From an uncultured Blastocatellia bacterium (GTDB lineage Bacteria; Acidobacteriota; Blastocatellia; Chloracidobacteriales; Chloracidobacteriaceae): a stretch of DNA of 64,000 nucleotides. Of this stretch, positions 47,263 to 56,474 are shown in pieces. Where the stretch lies: contig CALGZC010000029.1 of the NCBI GenBank assembly GCA_937934745.1, positions 1-64,000 of the forward strand, in the 5' to 3' direction. Each line of letters opens with the position of its first letter. The first letter of the stretch is position 1. The notes below the pieces were generated by a model, which saw nothing but the letters and a program-made list of their open reading frames with translations, did no database searches and was not told the DNA's origin. A program made the position numbers and the translations under genes.

Positions 47263-48135
47263 ATGAACCAAACCTGCCCGCACTGCCAACTGCGCCAGCC
47301 TATTGTGCAGACCACTTGTGTCCGCTGTGGACGGCCGCTGCCGCTCGGAGTGGCGCACCAGGCCGCTTGGCAGCATCGGGCGCAAGCAGAGCCTACCGAT
47401 GTGCAGGGCTACCGCGCCGTTCTCGGGGGTGCCGCCCTGGCAGGGTTGGTGGTTTTCACACCGTTTTTCGCGTTTGTGACGTTCCTCCTACACCCGTTGG
47501 TGACACTTGTTCACGAGCTGGGCCACACCATAGCCGGCTGGCTATACGGCTACCCTTCGATTCCGGCATTTGATTTTGTGTACGGAGGCGGCGTCACGTT
47601 GCACCAGGAGCGCCAGTGGCTGCTGATTGCCGTTTGGTACGGTGTTTTTGGTTGGTTGCTCTACCACTTCCGCGCCCACCAGGAGATCGTGTTGTGTCTC
47701 ATTGGACTTGTCGCGGCTTACACGGCCACCATGGCTACGGCGCTGCATGAAGCGATTATCATCGCCATGGGTCACGGTGGCGAACTGATCTTCGCCATCG
47801 TTTTTCTCTACCGCGCCTGGAGCGGTCAGGGACTCGTGTATGGGCTGGAGCGTCCGCTGTATGCTTTCGCCGGTTTCTACATTCAGTTCCATGACCTGCG
47901 GTTCGCCTTCCAGCTCTTCACCAGTCAGGAAGCACGCTTAGCGTACGAAGAGGCCAAGGGCGGTGGCCACTGGATGGACTTCAGCCGGCTGTCAAACGAG
48001 TTCTGTGGAGGGCGGTTTCTGCTGGTGGTCCTGGTGTTTTTTATTGCGAGTTTGTTGCCGCCGCTGATCGCGTGGTTGGCGCATCGCTTCTCCCGGTACT
48101 GGTGCCGGTGGGTGGACGGCAGACTGACCGTTTGA
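47263..48135 (+). CDS. Zinc-ribbon membrane protein with M50-type HELGH motif
   Basis: 290 residues from the ATG at 47263. N-terminal zinc ribbon: Cys5, Cys8, Cys19, Cys22. Then about five to six hydrophobic helices (VLGGAALAGLVVFTPFFAFV, IVLCLIGLVAAYTATMATAL, FIASLLPPLIAWLAH and others). The metalloprotease motif HELGH is at 84-88, followed by TIAGWLYGYPSIP. This fits a site-2-protease-like (M50) intramembrane metallopeptidase, or a related non-proteolytic membrane protein. Substrate unknown. No regulator or sigma factor lies beside it. Confidence 0.8.
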   Translation: MNQTCPHCQLRQPIVQTTCVRCGRPLPLGVAHQAAWQHRAQAEPTDVQGYRAVLGGAALAGLVVFTPFFAFVTFLLHPLVTLVHELGHTIAGWLYGYPSIPAFDFVYGGGVTLHQERQWLLIAVWYGVFGWLLYHFRAHQEIVLCLIGLVAAYTATMATALHEAIIIAMGHGGELIFAIVFLYRAWSGQGLVYGLERPLYAFAGFYIQFHDLRFAFQLFTSQEARLAYEEAKGGGHWMDFSRLSNEFCGGRFLLVVLVFFIASLLPPLIAWLAHRFSRYWCRWVDGRLTV

Positions 48136-48354
48136 CGTCGAGCTGCTTCCCTGAGCACGGAACACTCGTTTTTTCAATGCCTGCGTTTTATTGGGATAGC
48201 CCGGCACCGGTTACTGCGGCGACAGCCGCCTTCCGCTCTTCGCCCGCCCACCCTCACGGCCCAGACAACGGCCAAATTAGTTGGCAAAGGCACAAAATGA
48301 TGGTTGCATGTGGTGGAATAACATTCCATCACTCCCATTGAATTGTACGTCCCA

Positions 48355-48810
48355 ATGCCTACGTCTTTTCCGCTTGCTTCTCTTTCGGCAATGGCCGGGC
48401 AGGAACTTGCTGTCAGCAACTGGCTGACCGTTGACCAAGCCCGCATTACCGCTTTCGGCGAGACGACCGGGGACATGCAGTGGATTCACTGTGATCCGGT
48501 GCGCGCAGCGGCCGAGTCACCTTTCAAAACCACCATTGCCCATGGCTTTCTCACCCTGTCGCTGATTCCCCATCTGGTGGAGCAAAGTCTGCACTTTGAA
48601 GGCGCTCGGTTAGCACTCAACTACGGTCTCAATCGGGTTCGTTTTGTGACGCCGGTGCCGGCCGGGAGCCGGATTCGTGGCCGCTTTGCGATTGCCAATG
48701 TCAAGTCGCTCGACAGCGGTCTCGACATCACACTCAACTGTACGGTCGAGCTGGAAGGCGCAGAAAAGCCGGCCTGTGTCGCCGAGTGGATTCTGCGGGT
48801 GATGGTCTAG
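48355..48810 (+). CDS. MaoC-like (R)-specific enoyl-CoA hydratase
   Basis: 151 residues from the ATG at 48355 (a TTG at 48343 is possible). The hot-dog hydratase motif is visible: FGETTGDMQWIHCDP with Asp40 and His45 as the catalytic pair, followed by SPFKTTIAHGFLTLSL. It hydrates an enoyl-CoA or dehydrates the (R)-hydroxyacyl-CoA. First gene of a co-directional run with an acyl-CoA dehydrogenase, purE and malonyl-CoA reductase. A role in dehydrating a short hydroxyacyl-CoA, perhaps 3-hydroxypropionyl-CoA, is possible from the context but not shown by the sequence. Confidence 0.9.
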   Translation: MPTSFPLASLSAMAGQELAVSNWLTVDQARITAFGETTGDMQWIHCDPVRAAAESPFKTTIAHGFLTLSLIPHLVEQSLHFEGARLALNYGLNRVRFVTPVPAGSRIRGRFAIANVKSLDSGLDITLNCTVELEGAEKPACVAEWILRVMV

Positions 48811-48840
48811 GTGAGGGGTTACACGAGATTGACAACAGAC

Positions 48841-50085
48841 ATGTTTGTGTTTTCACCTCGAGCCGTCGAACTCCGTGAGCGCTTGCTTGCCTTCATGGAC
48901 GAGTACATTTATCCCGGCGAAGCTGCATTTCGGGAGGAGCTAACCCATGGCAACCGGTGGCAACCGACGCACATCGTCGAGACGCTCAAGGCTAAGGCCA
49001 AGGCAGCCGGGCTGTGGAACTTGTTTCTCCCTGACAGTGAATACGGTGCCGGACTGAATAATCTGGATTACGCGCCGCTGTGTGAGATCATGGGGCGGTC
49101 ATTTCTCGCGCCGGAAGTTTTTAACTGCTCGGCACCGGACACCGGCAACATGGAAGTGCTGGTTCGCTACGGGACGCCCGCGCAGAAACAACAGTGGCTT
49201 GAACCACTGCTGGCCGGTGAAATCCGTTCCTGCTTTGCCATGACGGAGCCGGATGTCGCCAGCTCGGACGCCACCAACATTCAAGCCCGCATTGAGCGCG
49301 ACGGCGATACCTATGTCGTCAACGGGCGCAAGTGGTGGACAAGCGGCGCCGGCGATCCACGCTGCAAGCTCATTATCTTCATGGGCAAAACCAATCCCGA
49401 TGCCCCTAAACACCGGCAGCAGTCCATGTTGCTGATTCCGATGGACACGCCGGGCGTCAAAGTGGTGCGCATGCTGGATGTGTTCGGTTACGACGATGCA
49501 CCCCATGGGCACGCCGAAATTGTTTTTGAGAACGTGCGCGTTCCGGTTGAAAATTTACTCCTCGGCGAAGGGCGCGGTTTTGAAATTGCCCAGGGACGGC
49601 TTGGGCCGGGCCGGATTCACCACTGTATGCGGCTGATCGGGCTGGCCGAACGGTCGCTTGAAGCCATGTGTCGGCGCGTCAGCACCCGAACGGCATTCGG
49701 CAAAACCCTTGCCGAACAGGGCGTACTCCGGGCAGCGATTGCCGACTCGCGGATTGAGATTGACCAGGCGCGCCTGCTCACCTTACAGGCAGCGGCAATG
49801 ATGGATCGGCACGGCAACAAGGCTGCCCGCGCCGAGATCGCCATGATCAAGGTCGTCGCGCCCAACATGGCGCTGCGGGTCATTGACCGGGCGATTCAAG
49901 CTCACGGCGGCGGCGGCGTTTGTGCAGATTTTGGGTTGGCCTATGCCTGGGCACAGGCGCGTACGCTGCGACTCGCCGACGGTCCTGATGAAGTGCATCG
50001 TGAAACCATCGCCAAGCTGGAGTTGGCAAAATATCGTTCCGGGAGTGGGGAACGTACAACTGGAGGACAAGATGGCCAAGCTTGA
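48841..50085 (+). CDS. Acyl-CoA dehydrogenase family protein (ACAD10/11-like)
   Basis: About 414 residues from the ATG at 48841; a GTG at 48811, directly after the maoC stop, is an alternative. FAD-dependent flavoenzyme with the typical middle-domain strands: [56 protein letters not shown], and the C-terminal helices [16 protein letters not shown] and QAHGGGGVC. It oxidises an acyl-CoA at the alpha-beta bond. Substrate unknown; the lack of a nearby electron-transfer flavoprotein gene is noted. Its stop overlaps the purE start region (14 bases), which indicates a shared transcript. Confidence 0.92.
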   Translation: MFVFSPRAVELRERLLAFMDEYIYPGEAAFREELTHGNRWQPTHIVETLKAKAKAAGLWNLFLPDSEYGAGLNNLDYAPLCEIMGRSFLAPEVFNCSAPDTGNMEVLVRYGTPAQKQQWLEPLLAGEIRSCFAMTEPDVASSDATNIQARIERDGDTYVVNGRKWWTSGAGDPRCKLIIFMGKTNPDAPKHRQQSMLLIPMDTPGVKVVRMLDVFGYDDAPHGHAEIVFENVRVPVENLLLGEGRGFEIAQGRLGPGRIHHCMRLIGLAERSLEAMCRRVSTRTAFGKTLAEQGVLRAAIADSRIEIDQARLLTLQAAAMMDRHGNKAARAEIAMIKVVAPNMALRVIDRAIQAHGGGGVCADFGLAYAWAQARTLRLADGPDEVHRETIAKLELAKYRSGSGERTTGGQDGQA

Positions 50086-50575
50086 GCTTCCGGCTGTCGG
50101 CATCATCATGGGGAGCGACAGCGACTATCCGGTAATGAAGGACGCCGCAGCAATCTGTGCGGAATTCGGCGTGGCGCATGAAATGCGGATTGTGTCTGCG
50201 CACCGCACGCCGCGTGACATGTTTATGTATGCGGAGACCGCCCACATGCGTGGGCTGCGGGTTATCATCGCCGGAGCGGCCGGGGCAGCCCACCTGCCGG
50301 GGATGGTGGCTTCGTTGACGCCGCTGCCGGTGATCGGTGTTCCCATTCAGTCAAAGGCCCTCAATGGCCTTGACTCGTTGCTGTCCATCGTCCAGATGCC
50401 GGTCGGCGTGCCGGTGGCAACGGTCGCCATCGGCGCAGCGAAAAACGCCGGCATTTTGGCCGTGCAAATCGTGGCCGCCGACAATCCCGAACTACAGCGC
50501 GACCTGGTAGATTTCAAGGCCCGGATGGCCGAAATCTCACGCAACAAAAACCAACTCATCAACCATGAAAACTGA
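50072..50575 (+). CDS. purE: N5-carboxyaminoimidazole ribonucleotide mutase PurE (class I)
   Basis: Moves the carboxylate of N5-CAIR to form CAIR in purine synthesis. 167 residues, the normal class I length, from the ATG at 50072 with a strong GGAGG. Motifs: [13 protein letters not shown] near the N-terminus, [12 protein letters not shown], and [14 protein letters not shown]. It overlaps the acyl-CoA dehydrogenase by 14 bases and lies 35 bases before mcr, so a biosynthetic enzyme is embedded among acyl-CoA genes. purK is not in the window. Confidence 0.96.
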   Translation: MAKLELPAVGIIMGSDSDYPVMKDAAAICAEFGVAHEMRIVSAHRTPRDMFMYAETAHMRGLRVIIAGAAGAAHLPGMVASLTPLPVIGVPIQSKALNGLDSLLSIVQMPVGVPVATVAIGAAKNAGILAVQIVAADNPELQRDLVDFKARMAEISRNKNQLINHEN

Positions 50576-50610
50576 CCGGCACGGGACAGACGCCCGTCAT
50601 CAAAACGACC

Positions 50611-53600
50611 ATGCGTTTGAATGGTAAAACGGCCCTCATCACCGGTGCAGCCGGTGGCATTGGCGGTGTTGTGACGCGGATGTACCTCCGCGAAGGTGCG
50701 CGGGTGGCGATCTCAAGTCGCTCTCTGGAACGGGTTGAACAATTTCGCGCAACGCTCATGGGCGAAGGGTTTATCGGCGACGATATTCTGCCGGTGGCGT
50801 TTGCAGCGAATGACTTGGACGCCATGCAGGCCGCCCTCGAAACCATTGCCGCACGCTGGGGCGGGCTTGACATCCTGATCAATAACGCCGGCTCGGCCGG
50901 GGCCAAACAGCCGCTGTTTCGGATTCCTTTCACGTCCGAGGACCTGGTGCAGTTGGCAGCCGAAGGGTTGACCGAAAGTGAAACCATGCGCGAATCGGCA
51001 GCCAACCTCCTGGCCATGCCGTGGCACTTGACGCGCCTGGCCCTTCCCTACCTGCGCGTTGGCGCCAGCATTATCAACGTTTCAACGATTTTCTCGCGGA
51101 CAAACTACTACGGCCGCATCCCCTACGTGGTGCCCAAATCGGCGCTCAACGCCCTGTCCCTCGGACTTGCCAAACAACTCGGCACAACTGACCGCGCCGT
51201 GCGCGTCAATACGGTGTTTCCGGGCCCGATTGACTCTGACCGCATCCGTACGGTGTTCAGCGCCATGGATCGCCTCAAAGGTGTGCCGGAAGGTACAACC
51301 GCGCAGGAGTTCTTCGACATTATGATCTTGGCGCGCGCGCAGAACGCAGAAGTACCGGTCAAGTGTTATCCGACGCAAGTTGATGTCGCCAATGTCATGG
51401 TCTTCCTCGGCTCGGACGAATCCGCCGCCATCTCCGGCCACAACTTCGAGATTACCCACGGCATGCAGGTCAAGGCGCAGAGCCGCACCAAGCTCACTGC
51501 CTGGCCCGACCAACGACTCATTGACCTCAGCCGCCGTGCAATCCTCATCGTTGGCGGTGAACAAGTCGCCGAGGCGGTGACGGTTGCCGTTAGCCAACAG
51601 GCCTACGGCGCAGCGGTCATCCTGACCTTCCGCCAACCGGAAGCCGTCAATGCGGCAAAGACCCAGCTTGAAAGCTACGGACTCAACCACGCCGTCGCCG
51701 TCACCCGGCTCGATCCACTCCGGCGGGAATCGGTCACCAGCGTGTTTGATCTCATTCGGGAACGCTATCACCGGCTGGACACGGTCATTGTCTTTCCTCC
51801 GCACGCAGCCGGCCACTACGGCTCAGATCTCGTTGCCGCCGACCCTGAGCACATCCGCCAGTTTATTGACGAAGCCATCCTGGGCACTACAGCCTTTGCT
51901 TCCCAACTGTCACGCTTCCTGCTTGAGTTTGACGCCGAAAACGAGTTGCAGGAACCGGTCAACGTCCTCTTTCTGACCAACGAACACGACGGGGCCACGA
52001 ACGCCTTCGAGGACATCTACCGCGCCGCCGTCGAACAGCTCTTGCGCGTCTGGCGGCATGAGGACGAGCAACAGGTAGCGGCCGGCACACGTCGCTTTGC
52101 CATTCGCGCCAATCAACTCGTCCGGTATGCCAATGCTGAACCAGACAACCTCAAGTTCACAGCTGACTGGCTGGCAACCCTGGCCAACCGGGTGCGGATC
52201 TTTGACGAGCTCAACCTCTACGTGCCGGAAAACATCCGGCGCACGACGGGCAAAACCGAGTTACCGCGCGACATCGCCCGAACCCTGTTGGGCCTGCACA
52301 TCGGTAAGGTCGCCGTCATTACGGGCGGCAGCGCCGGCATTGGCGGTGCCATTGGCCATTACTTGGCGCTGTCAGGCGCAAAGGTTGTGTTGGCAGCCCG
52401 AGACGCCGAAAAACTCGCGGCGCTCAAGCGCGAGATTGTGGCGGAACTTTTCGCCATCGGCTATCCCCAACCGGAAACACGTGTCGAAACCCTGGCTGGC
52501 ATTGACGTAGCCGATGAAGAAGCCCTGGTGCGCCTCACAAAATTTGCCGTCAACAAGTTCGGACGGATCGATTTCCTCATCAACAATGCCGGCATTGCCG
52601 GTGCCGAGGAAATGGTTGTCGATCTGCCGCTGGCAGCCTGGCGACATACCCTCAAGGCAAACCTGTTGAGTAACTACTCCCTGATCTACAAAGTGGCGCC
52701 CCTGATGAAAAAACAAGGCGCCGGCTATATCCTCAATGTCAGTTCTTACTTTGGCGGCGAGAAGTATGTTGCCGTCGCCTATCCAAACCGCAGTGACTAT
52801 GCGGTGTCCAAAGCCGGCCAGCGCGCGCTGGCCGAGATTTTGGCGCGCCATTTAGGGCCGGAAATTCAAATCAATGCCCTATCGCCAGGGCCGGTCGAAG
52901 GGCAACGGCTGCGCGGTGAAGGCTCGCGTCCGGGACTCTATGCGCGGCGAGCGCGCCTCATACTTGAAAACAAGCGCCTCAATGACATCCACGATGCCGT
53001 CATTCGCGCCTGGCGCGATGGCACTCCCGTTCCGGTGACGCTCAACGCTCTGGCGCGCAATCAGTTTGACGACATCCTGGCCGCCCAACCGCCCGAATCC
53101 GTCCAGCGCCTCATTGCCCACTTGCGTGCGAGCGCGGCTAATGTCGGCCATTCCGACAGCACCTACCTGATGACGCGCAAGATTGCTGAGAAGCTACTGC
53201 GCCGCCTGTTGGAAGGCGGCTATGCCCGCGAGATTACAGAGCGGGAAGCGTTTATGACGACATTTCTCGCGCAGCTTCCAGAGCCGCCCGATCCGTTCTT
53301 CGACCCGGCCGAAGTGGAAAAAGAAGCCGGACGGGTGCAGTCGAGTATCCTGACCATGCTCAACCTGGGACGGATGCCGACCGAGGAAGAAATTGCCATT
53401 GCCACAGTGTTTTATCTTTCCGACCCGAACGTCAGCGGTGAAACCCTCCACCCTTCAGGCGGCCTCAAGTTCGACCGGACGGTTACCGAAGGCGAATTCT
53501 ACGGACTGCCGCGCAATGAAGACCTCCTGGCATTGCGCCGCAAGACTGTCCTCCTGATCGGAGATTACCTCGAAGAGGAACTACGGTGGTTGGTCGGAGC

Positions 53601-54264
53601 CTTTGCCATTCAGTTAGTGGTGCGCAACTGCATCATCCTGACCAAGACGGACGAGCGGGCGGACGCACTGCGTCACTACTTTTCGGCCCAGCGGCTCAAC
53701 AACCTCCATGTGTTTAGCGGCGGCGCCAACATCGAAGCGGCAATGGATGACCTCATTCAGCGCTTCGGGCAGTTGGATGTCGTCGTTTCAACACCGTTTG
53801 ACCCGCTGCCGCTCAAACCCCTGGCCGCTGCCGGCGATGACTGGCGCGGCGTGCTCAACGAGAAAGATTTCGAGCAACTGGTAGAAGCACATATTACGCA
53901 TCACTTCCGCGTCGCCAAAAAAGCGGCGCTGCAAGACAAGGCGCAGATCGTTTTGGTAACACCTAAAACTTCACGCAACTCATCACGTGAAGAGTTTGCG
54001 CTGGCGCTTTTTGTGAAGACGACGCTGCATGCGCTCACAGCCACGCTCGCCGTGGAGTGCGAGCGATTTACCCACTACCCGACGGTCAATCAAGTCGATT
54101 TGACGCGCCGGGCGCGGATGGAAGAGCCGCGCAACGAACGTGAGGAACGCGAGGAACTGGCACGGTTTGTAGACGCCGTTTTGCTGGCAGCCGCGCCCGC
54201 CCCGGAGCCGGAGCAAAGCCGCTATCTGTCACGCATCCACCGTGGGAACGCCATCACAGTTTGA
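50611..54264 (+). CDS. mcr: Bifunctional malonyl-CoA reductase (four-SDR-repeat fusion)
   Basis: 1217 residues, the same length class as the Chloroflexus enzyme (about 1220). Residues 1-555 form the N-terminal half: Rossmann motif TGAAGGIG at 11-18, NNAGSAGA, Ser158, catalytic Tyr172-x3-Lys176 (YVVPK), VFPGPIDSDRIRTVF; in Chloroflexus this half reduces malonate semialdehyde to 3-hydroxypropionate. Residues 556-1217 form the C-terminal half: TGGSAGIG at 571-578, NNAGIAGAEEM, SSYFGGEK at 711, Tyr730-x3-Lys734 (YAVSK); this half reduces malonyl-CoA to the semialdehyde. Each half also has a degenerate second SDR repeat. Long runs and the C-terminus (RIHRGNAITV) agree with my memory of the Chloroflexus sequence. 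Follows purE by 35 bases; probably cotranscribed. Confidence 0.95.
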   Translation: MRLNGKTALITGAAGGIGGVVTRMYLREGARVAISSRSLERVEQFRATLMGEGFIGDDILPVAFAANDLDAMQAALETIAARWGGLDILINNAGSAGAKQPLFRIPFTSEDLVQLAAEGLTESETMRESAANLLAMPWHLTRLALPYLRVGASIINVSTIFSRTNYYGRIPYVVPKSALNALSLGLAKQLGTTDRAVRVNTVFPGPIDSDRIRTVFSAMDRLKGVPEGTTAQEFFDIMILARAQNAEVPVKCYPTQVDVANVMVFLGSDESAAISGHNFEITHGMQVKAQSRTKLTAWPDQRLIDLSRRAILIVGGEQVAEAVTVAVSQQAYGAAVILTFRQPEAVNAAKTQLESYGLNHAVAVTRLDPLRRESVTSVFDLIRERYHRLDTVIVFPPHAAGHYGSDLVAADPEHIRQFIDEAILGTTAFASQLSRFLLEFDAENELQEPVNVLFLTNEHDGATNAFEDIYRAAVEQLLRVWRHEDEQQVAAGTRRFAIRANQLVRYANAEPDNLKFTADWLATLANRVRIFDELNLYVPENIRRTTGKTELPRDIARTLLGLHIGKVAVITGGSAGIGGAIGHYLALSGAKVVLAARDAEKLAALKREIVAELFAIGYPQPETRVETLAGIDVADEEALVRLTKFAVNKFGRIDFLINNAGIAGAEEMVVDLPLAAWRHTLKANLLSNYSLIYKVAPLMKKQGAGYILNVSSYFGGEKYVAVAYPNRSDYAVSKAGQRALAEILARHLGPEIQINALSPGPVEGQRLRGEGSRPGLYARRARLILENKRLNDIHDAVIRAWRDGTPVPVTLNALARNQFDDILAAQPPESVQRLIAHLRASAANVGHSDSTYLMTRKIAEKLLRRLLEGGYAREITEREAFMTTFLAQLPEPPDPFFDPAEVEKEAGRVQSSILTMLNLGRMPTEEEIAIATVFYLSDPNVSGETLHPSGGLKFDRTVTEGEFYGLPRNEDLLALRRKTVLLIGDYLEEELRWLVGAFAIQLVVRNCIILTKTDERADALRHYFSAQRLNNLHVFSGGANIEAAMDDLIQRFGQLDVVVSTPFDPLPLKPLAAAGDDWRGVLNEKDFEQLVEAHITHHFRVAKKAALQDKAQIVLVTPKTSRNSSREEFALALFVKTTLHALTATLAVECERFTHYPTVNQVDLTRRARMEEPRNEREEREELARFVDAVLLAAAPAPEPEQSRYLSRIHRGNAITV

Positions 54265-54374
54265 CCGACGGTAGGGAAACCGAAGCCTCGGTGTTGCAGG
54301 CGCCTGTTTCCGTAGGACGATCAACGGAAGCTTGCCCTACGGGCTTACCCCTGCCCTGCTCCCCACAGGGGGTC

Positions 54375-55259
54375 TTACTCAACCCGCGCATAGCTTCGCG
54401 CCTTGGTTAGTTCATTGAATAGCAGTTCAGAGACATTGCCGTCTTCAGCGAGTAAGCTGAATTTTTGCTGAAGCACGCTTTCGAAGTGTTGCTCCGTCTG
54501 GCGTCCGACGGCCTGTTTGGCCGGAAAGAGGTCAGAGTACAGAATAGTTTGCCGGACCATTTCCGTAACGACACCGTCTGCACCGATGACACGTTCGCGC
54601 AGACCGGTCAGCAGGTAGCAGGCCTGATCCTTCAGGGTCACCAGGTACACTTCAATTGCGTCAAACCGACCGATGTATCGGATGTCATCGGCCTCAAGGA
54701 GTGTGCGCCCAACGCTCTGGTCTGATTTGACCGGCGTCGGCTCCGGGGCCGTCTGCGCCAGATGCTTCGCAAGGCGACCGTCCATGACCCGGACTTCGGC
54801 AACTTGCATCATTTCCGGACGAGGGGCGGTGCTAAAACTCGAAGCTAAAGCGTCGAAGTCATTTTTCGCATCTGTGTAGGCTTGGCGCGCTGCCAAATAG
54901 AGCGCGGAGGTCGGCATCGTGCGATACAGTCGCGTGACCTGTTCGTAGAAAAACTGCAAACGCTGCCGACAGTCCATGATTTTATTTCCCAGCGCTTCAA
55001 ACTCTTTTTGATAGGCACCGAAGCTCCGACTTCGTCTAGCCTTGCCCACTTCGCTAATTGCAGCCGTGTAGTTGGCCACCTGGCCTCGCAGAGCGGCGAT
55101 TTCCCCGTGCAGAGACTTGATTGCAGCCGGCAATTCGCCGTCGGTCACACTACCTTCCTGAGCGTCGGCCGGCTGCGTGACCCAGTAACCGGCAAAGGGT
55201 AGCAACCAGAGAAACAACGCAATGGGTATGTGCCGTTTGTGCAAGATTGTATAGGTCAT
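54375..55259 (-). CDS. Exported protein of unknown function, paralog 3 of a three-member family
   Basis: 294 residues from the ATG at 55259, which has AGGAACGAC upstream; the longer frame starts at 55274. It is a diverged relative of the pair at 401-2427: hydrophobic N-terminus (PIALFLWLLPFAG, then DAQ), a helical region, IMDCRQRLQFFYEQVTRLYR against IEDCYRRLADCYEQINRVYR, DDIRYIGRFDAIEVYLV against DDSRFIGTFDAVEMFLL, QACYLLTGLRE against ACYVLFGWKE, and C-terminal ARSYAR against AKSYSR. It lies convergent to mcr. Function unknown. Confidence 0.82.
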   Translation of the reverse strand: MTYTILHKRHIPIALFLWLLPFAGYWVTQPADAQEGSVTDGELPAAIKSLHGEIAALRGQVANYTAAISEVGKARRSRSFGAYQKEFEALGNKIMDCRQRLQFFYEQVTRLYRTMPTSALYLAARQAYTDAKNDFDALASSFSTAPRPEMMQVAEVRVMDGRLAKHLAQTAPEPTPVKSDQSVGRTLLEADDIRYIGRFDAIEVYLVTLKDQACYLLTGLRERVIGADGVVTEMVRQTILYSDLFPAKQAVGRQTEQHFESVLQQKFSLLAEDGNVSELLFNELTKARSYARVE

Positions 55260-55829
55260 GTCGTTCCTAACCAACTTTCAGGAAAGAAGCAGACAAAGGA
55301 TAGGGCCTAACGACAACCTAAAGAGGCAAGCAGAACAGGATTTATTGGTTAGTCCTCTGTGATATTATGGTTCCCGTTACACCGATGTAAAGGGGTTTCA
55401 GACCGAGCTTGTTCAATCCGGGCAAGTGATCGGACAAGCAATCCAATCCCTCGGCAGATAGGGGGTCTCAACGGTAAGGGTTGCCAAGCGTGACTTGCGC
55501 ACGGCTCTCTAAAGCGCATCGCGTGCAAGGCAGCGGTGCAAAACGGTAACGAAGAGTCCCCGGCCAACTTCGGCGTGAGGTGGTCTGCGCCATACATGGG
55601 AACACACAAACCGGGCTAGGACAGGTTTGCCTGGGACGTGTAACCGGCAAGAAGTCGTTCGAAACCGGACGTATGCTCCTCAAATGCGGCAGCAGACCGC
55701 AGCAGGTCACGGCCCTGTCCGCACACGCTACGCGCGACAGCCGCTGTCAGCGCTCTTACCGTACCGGTTTTGCGCCGGGTGTTTCCGGGATAGAGGTGGG
55801 GGCAGGGCCGGCAACTCAGGGCCGGCAAC
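55260..55829. other. Non-coding interval, nothing recognised
   Basis: About 570 bases between the family-3 paralog and coaE. Short open frames have no ribosome-binding site or recognisable content. No tRNA, hairpin terminator or repeat was identified; a small RNA cannot be excluded. Confidence 0.45.
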
Positions 55830-56438
55830 TTATGGCTGCGCCCGCGCACGCAGTTCGGCGTGAAGGGCAATCACCTGCTGCCGGGTCGCCTGGAAACCAT
55901 CCGACGTGTCAATCTCAAAGTCGGCGTAGCGCCGCTTTTCATCCGATGACATCTGCGCGGCAATGCGTCGTTCCGCGGCTTCACGTGACAAGGCGTTACG
56001 CGCCATCAAGCGCGCTACCTGAATATCAAAGCGACACCACACCACGACCACCACATCAAAGCGTCGGTAGCCGCCGGACTCAATCAACAGCGCCGCATCC
56101 ACCACAGCAATGCCGGACGGATCACGCGCGGCAACTTCGCGCAGCAACCGGTCTTGCTCGGCATGAACGCGTGGATGGACAATTGCGTTGAGACGGGCCC
56201 GCGCCTCCGCGTCGGCAAACACCAGTTCCCCTAACTTTGCGCGGTCGAGCGTCCCATCAGGCGCAAGCACGGATGAGCCAAAAGTAGCGACAATCTCTGC
56301 CAGGGCCGGTGTGCCCGGTTGCACGACGGCGCGCGCAATCTGATCGGCATCAAAAACGTGGCAACCGAGTTCGGCCAGCACCGAGGAGACAAATGATTTG
56401 CCGACGGCGATACCGCCCGTCAATCCCACACGAAGCAT
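55830..56438 (-). CDS. coaE: Dephospho-CoA kinase
   Basis: Phosphorylates the 3'-hydroxyl of dephospho-CoA, last step of CoA synthesis. 202 residues from the ATG at 56438 (a GTG at 56462 is possible). Walker A GLTGGIAVGKS begins at residue 5, FDADQIARAVVQPG follows, then AIVHPRV and VVDAALLIESG. Standard length. It lies 36 bases downstream of the threonine dehydratase gene on the same strand and may be in its operon. Confidence 0.95.
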   Translation of the reverse strand: MLRVGLTGGIAVGKSFVSSVLAELGCHVFDADQIARAVVQPGTPALAEIVATFGSSVLAPDGTLDRAKLGELVFADAEARARLNAIVHPRVHAEQDRLLREVAARDPSGIAVVDAALLIESGGYRRFDVVVVVWCRFDIQVARLMARNALSREAAERRIAAQMSSDEKRRYADFEIDTSDGFQATRQQVIALHAELRARAQP

Positions 56439-56474
56439 ACGGGTTAGCTTGCCGACCAACACCCCAGGTGCGCG

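Noticed and set aside
50611-54264. Two unrelated SDR genes joined by an assembly error
   Set aside because: The order of halves, the junction near residue 555 and the C-terminal ending agree with the known fused malonyl-CoA reductase, so the fusion is natural.
54354-54370. Hairpin between mcr and the convergent family-3 paralog
   Set aside because: Only a five-base stem with a seven-base loop and no T-run; too weak to call a terminator.
55580-56191. A 203-residue plus-strand frame over coaE
   Set aside because: It is antisense to the clearly conserved dephospho-CoA kinase gene.
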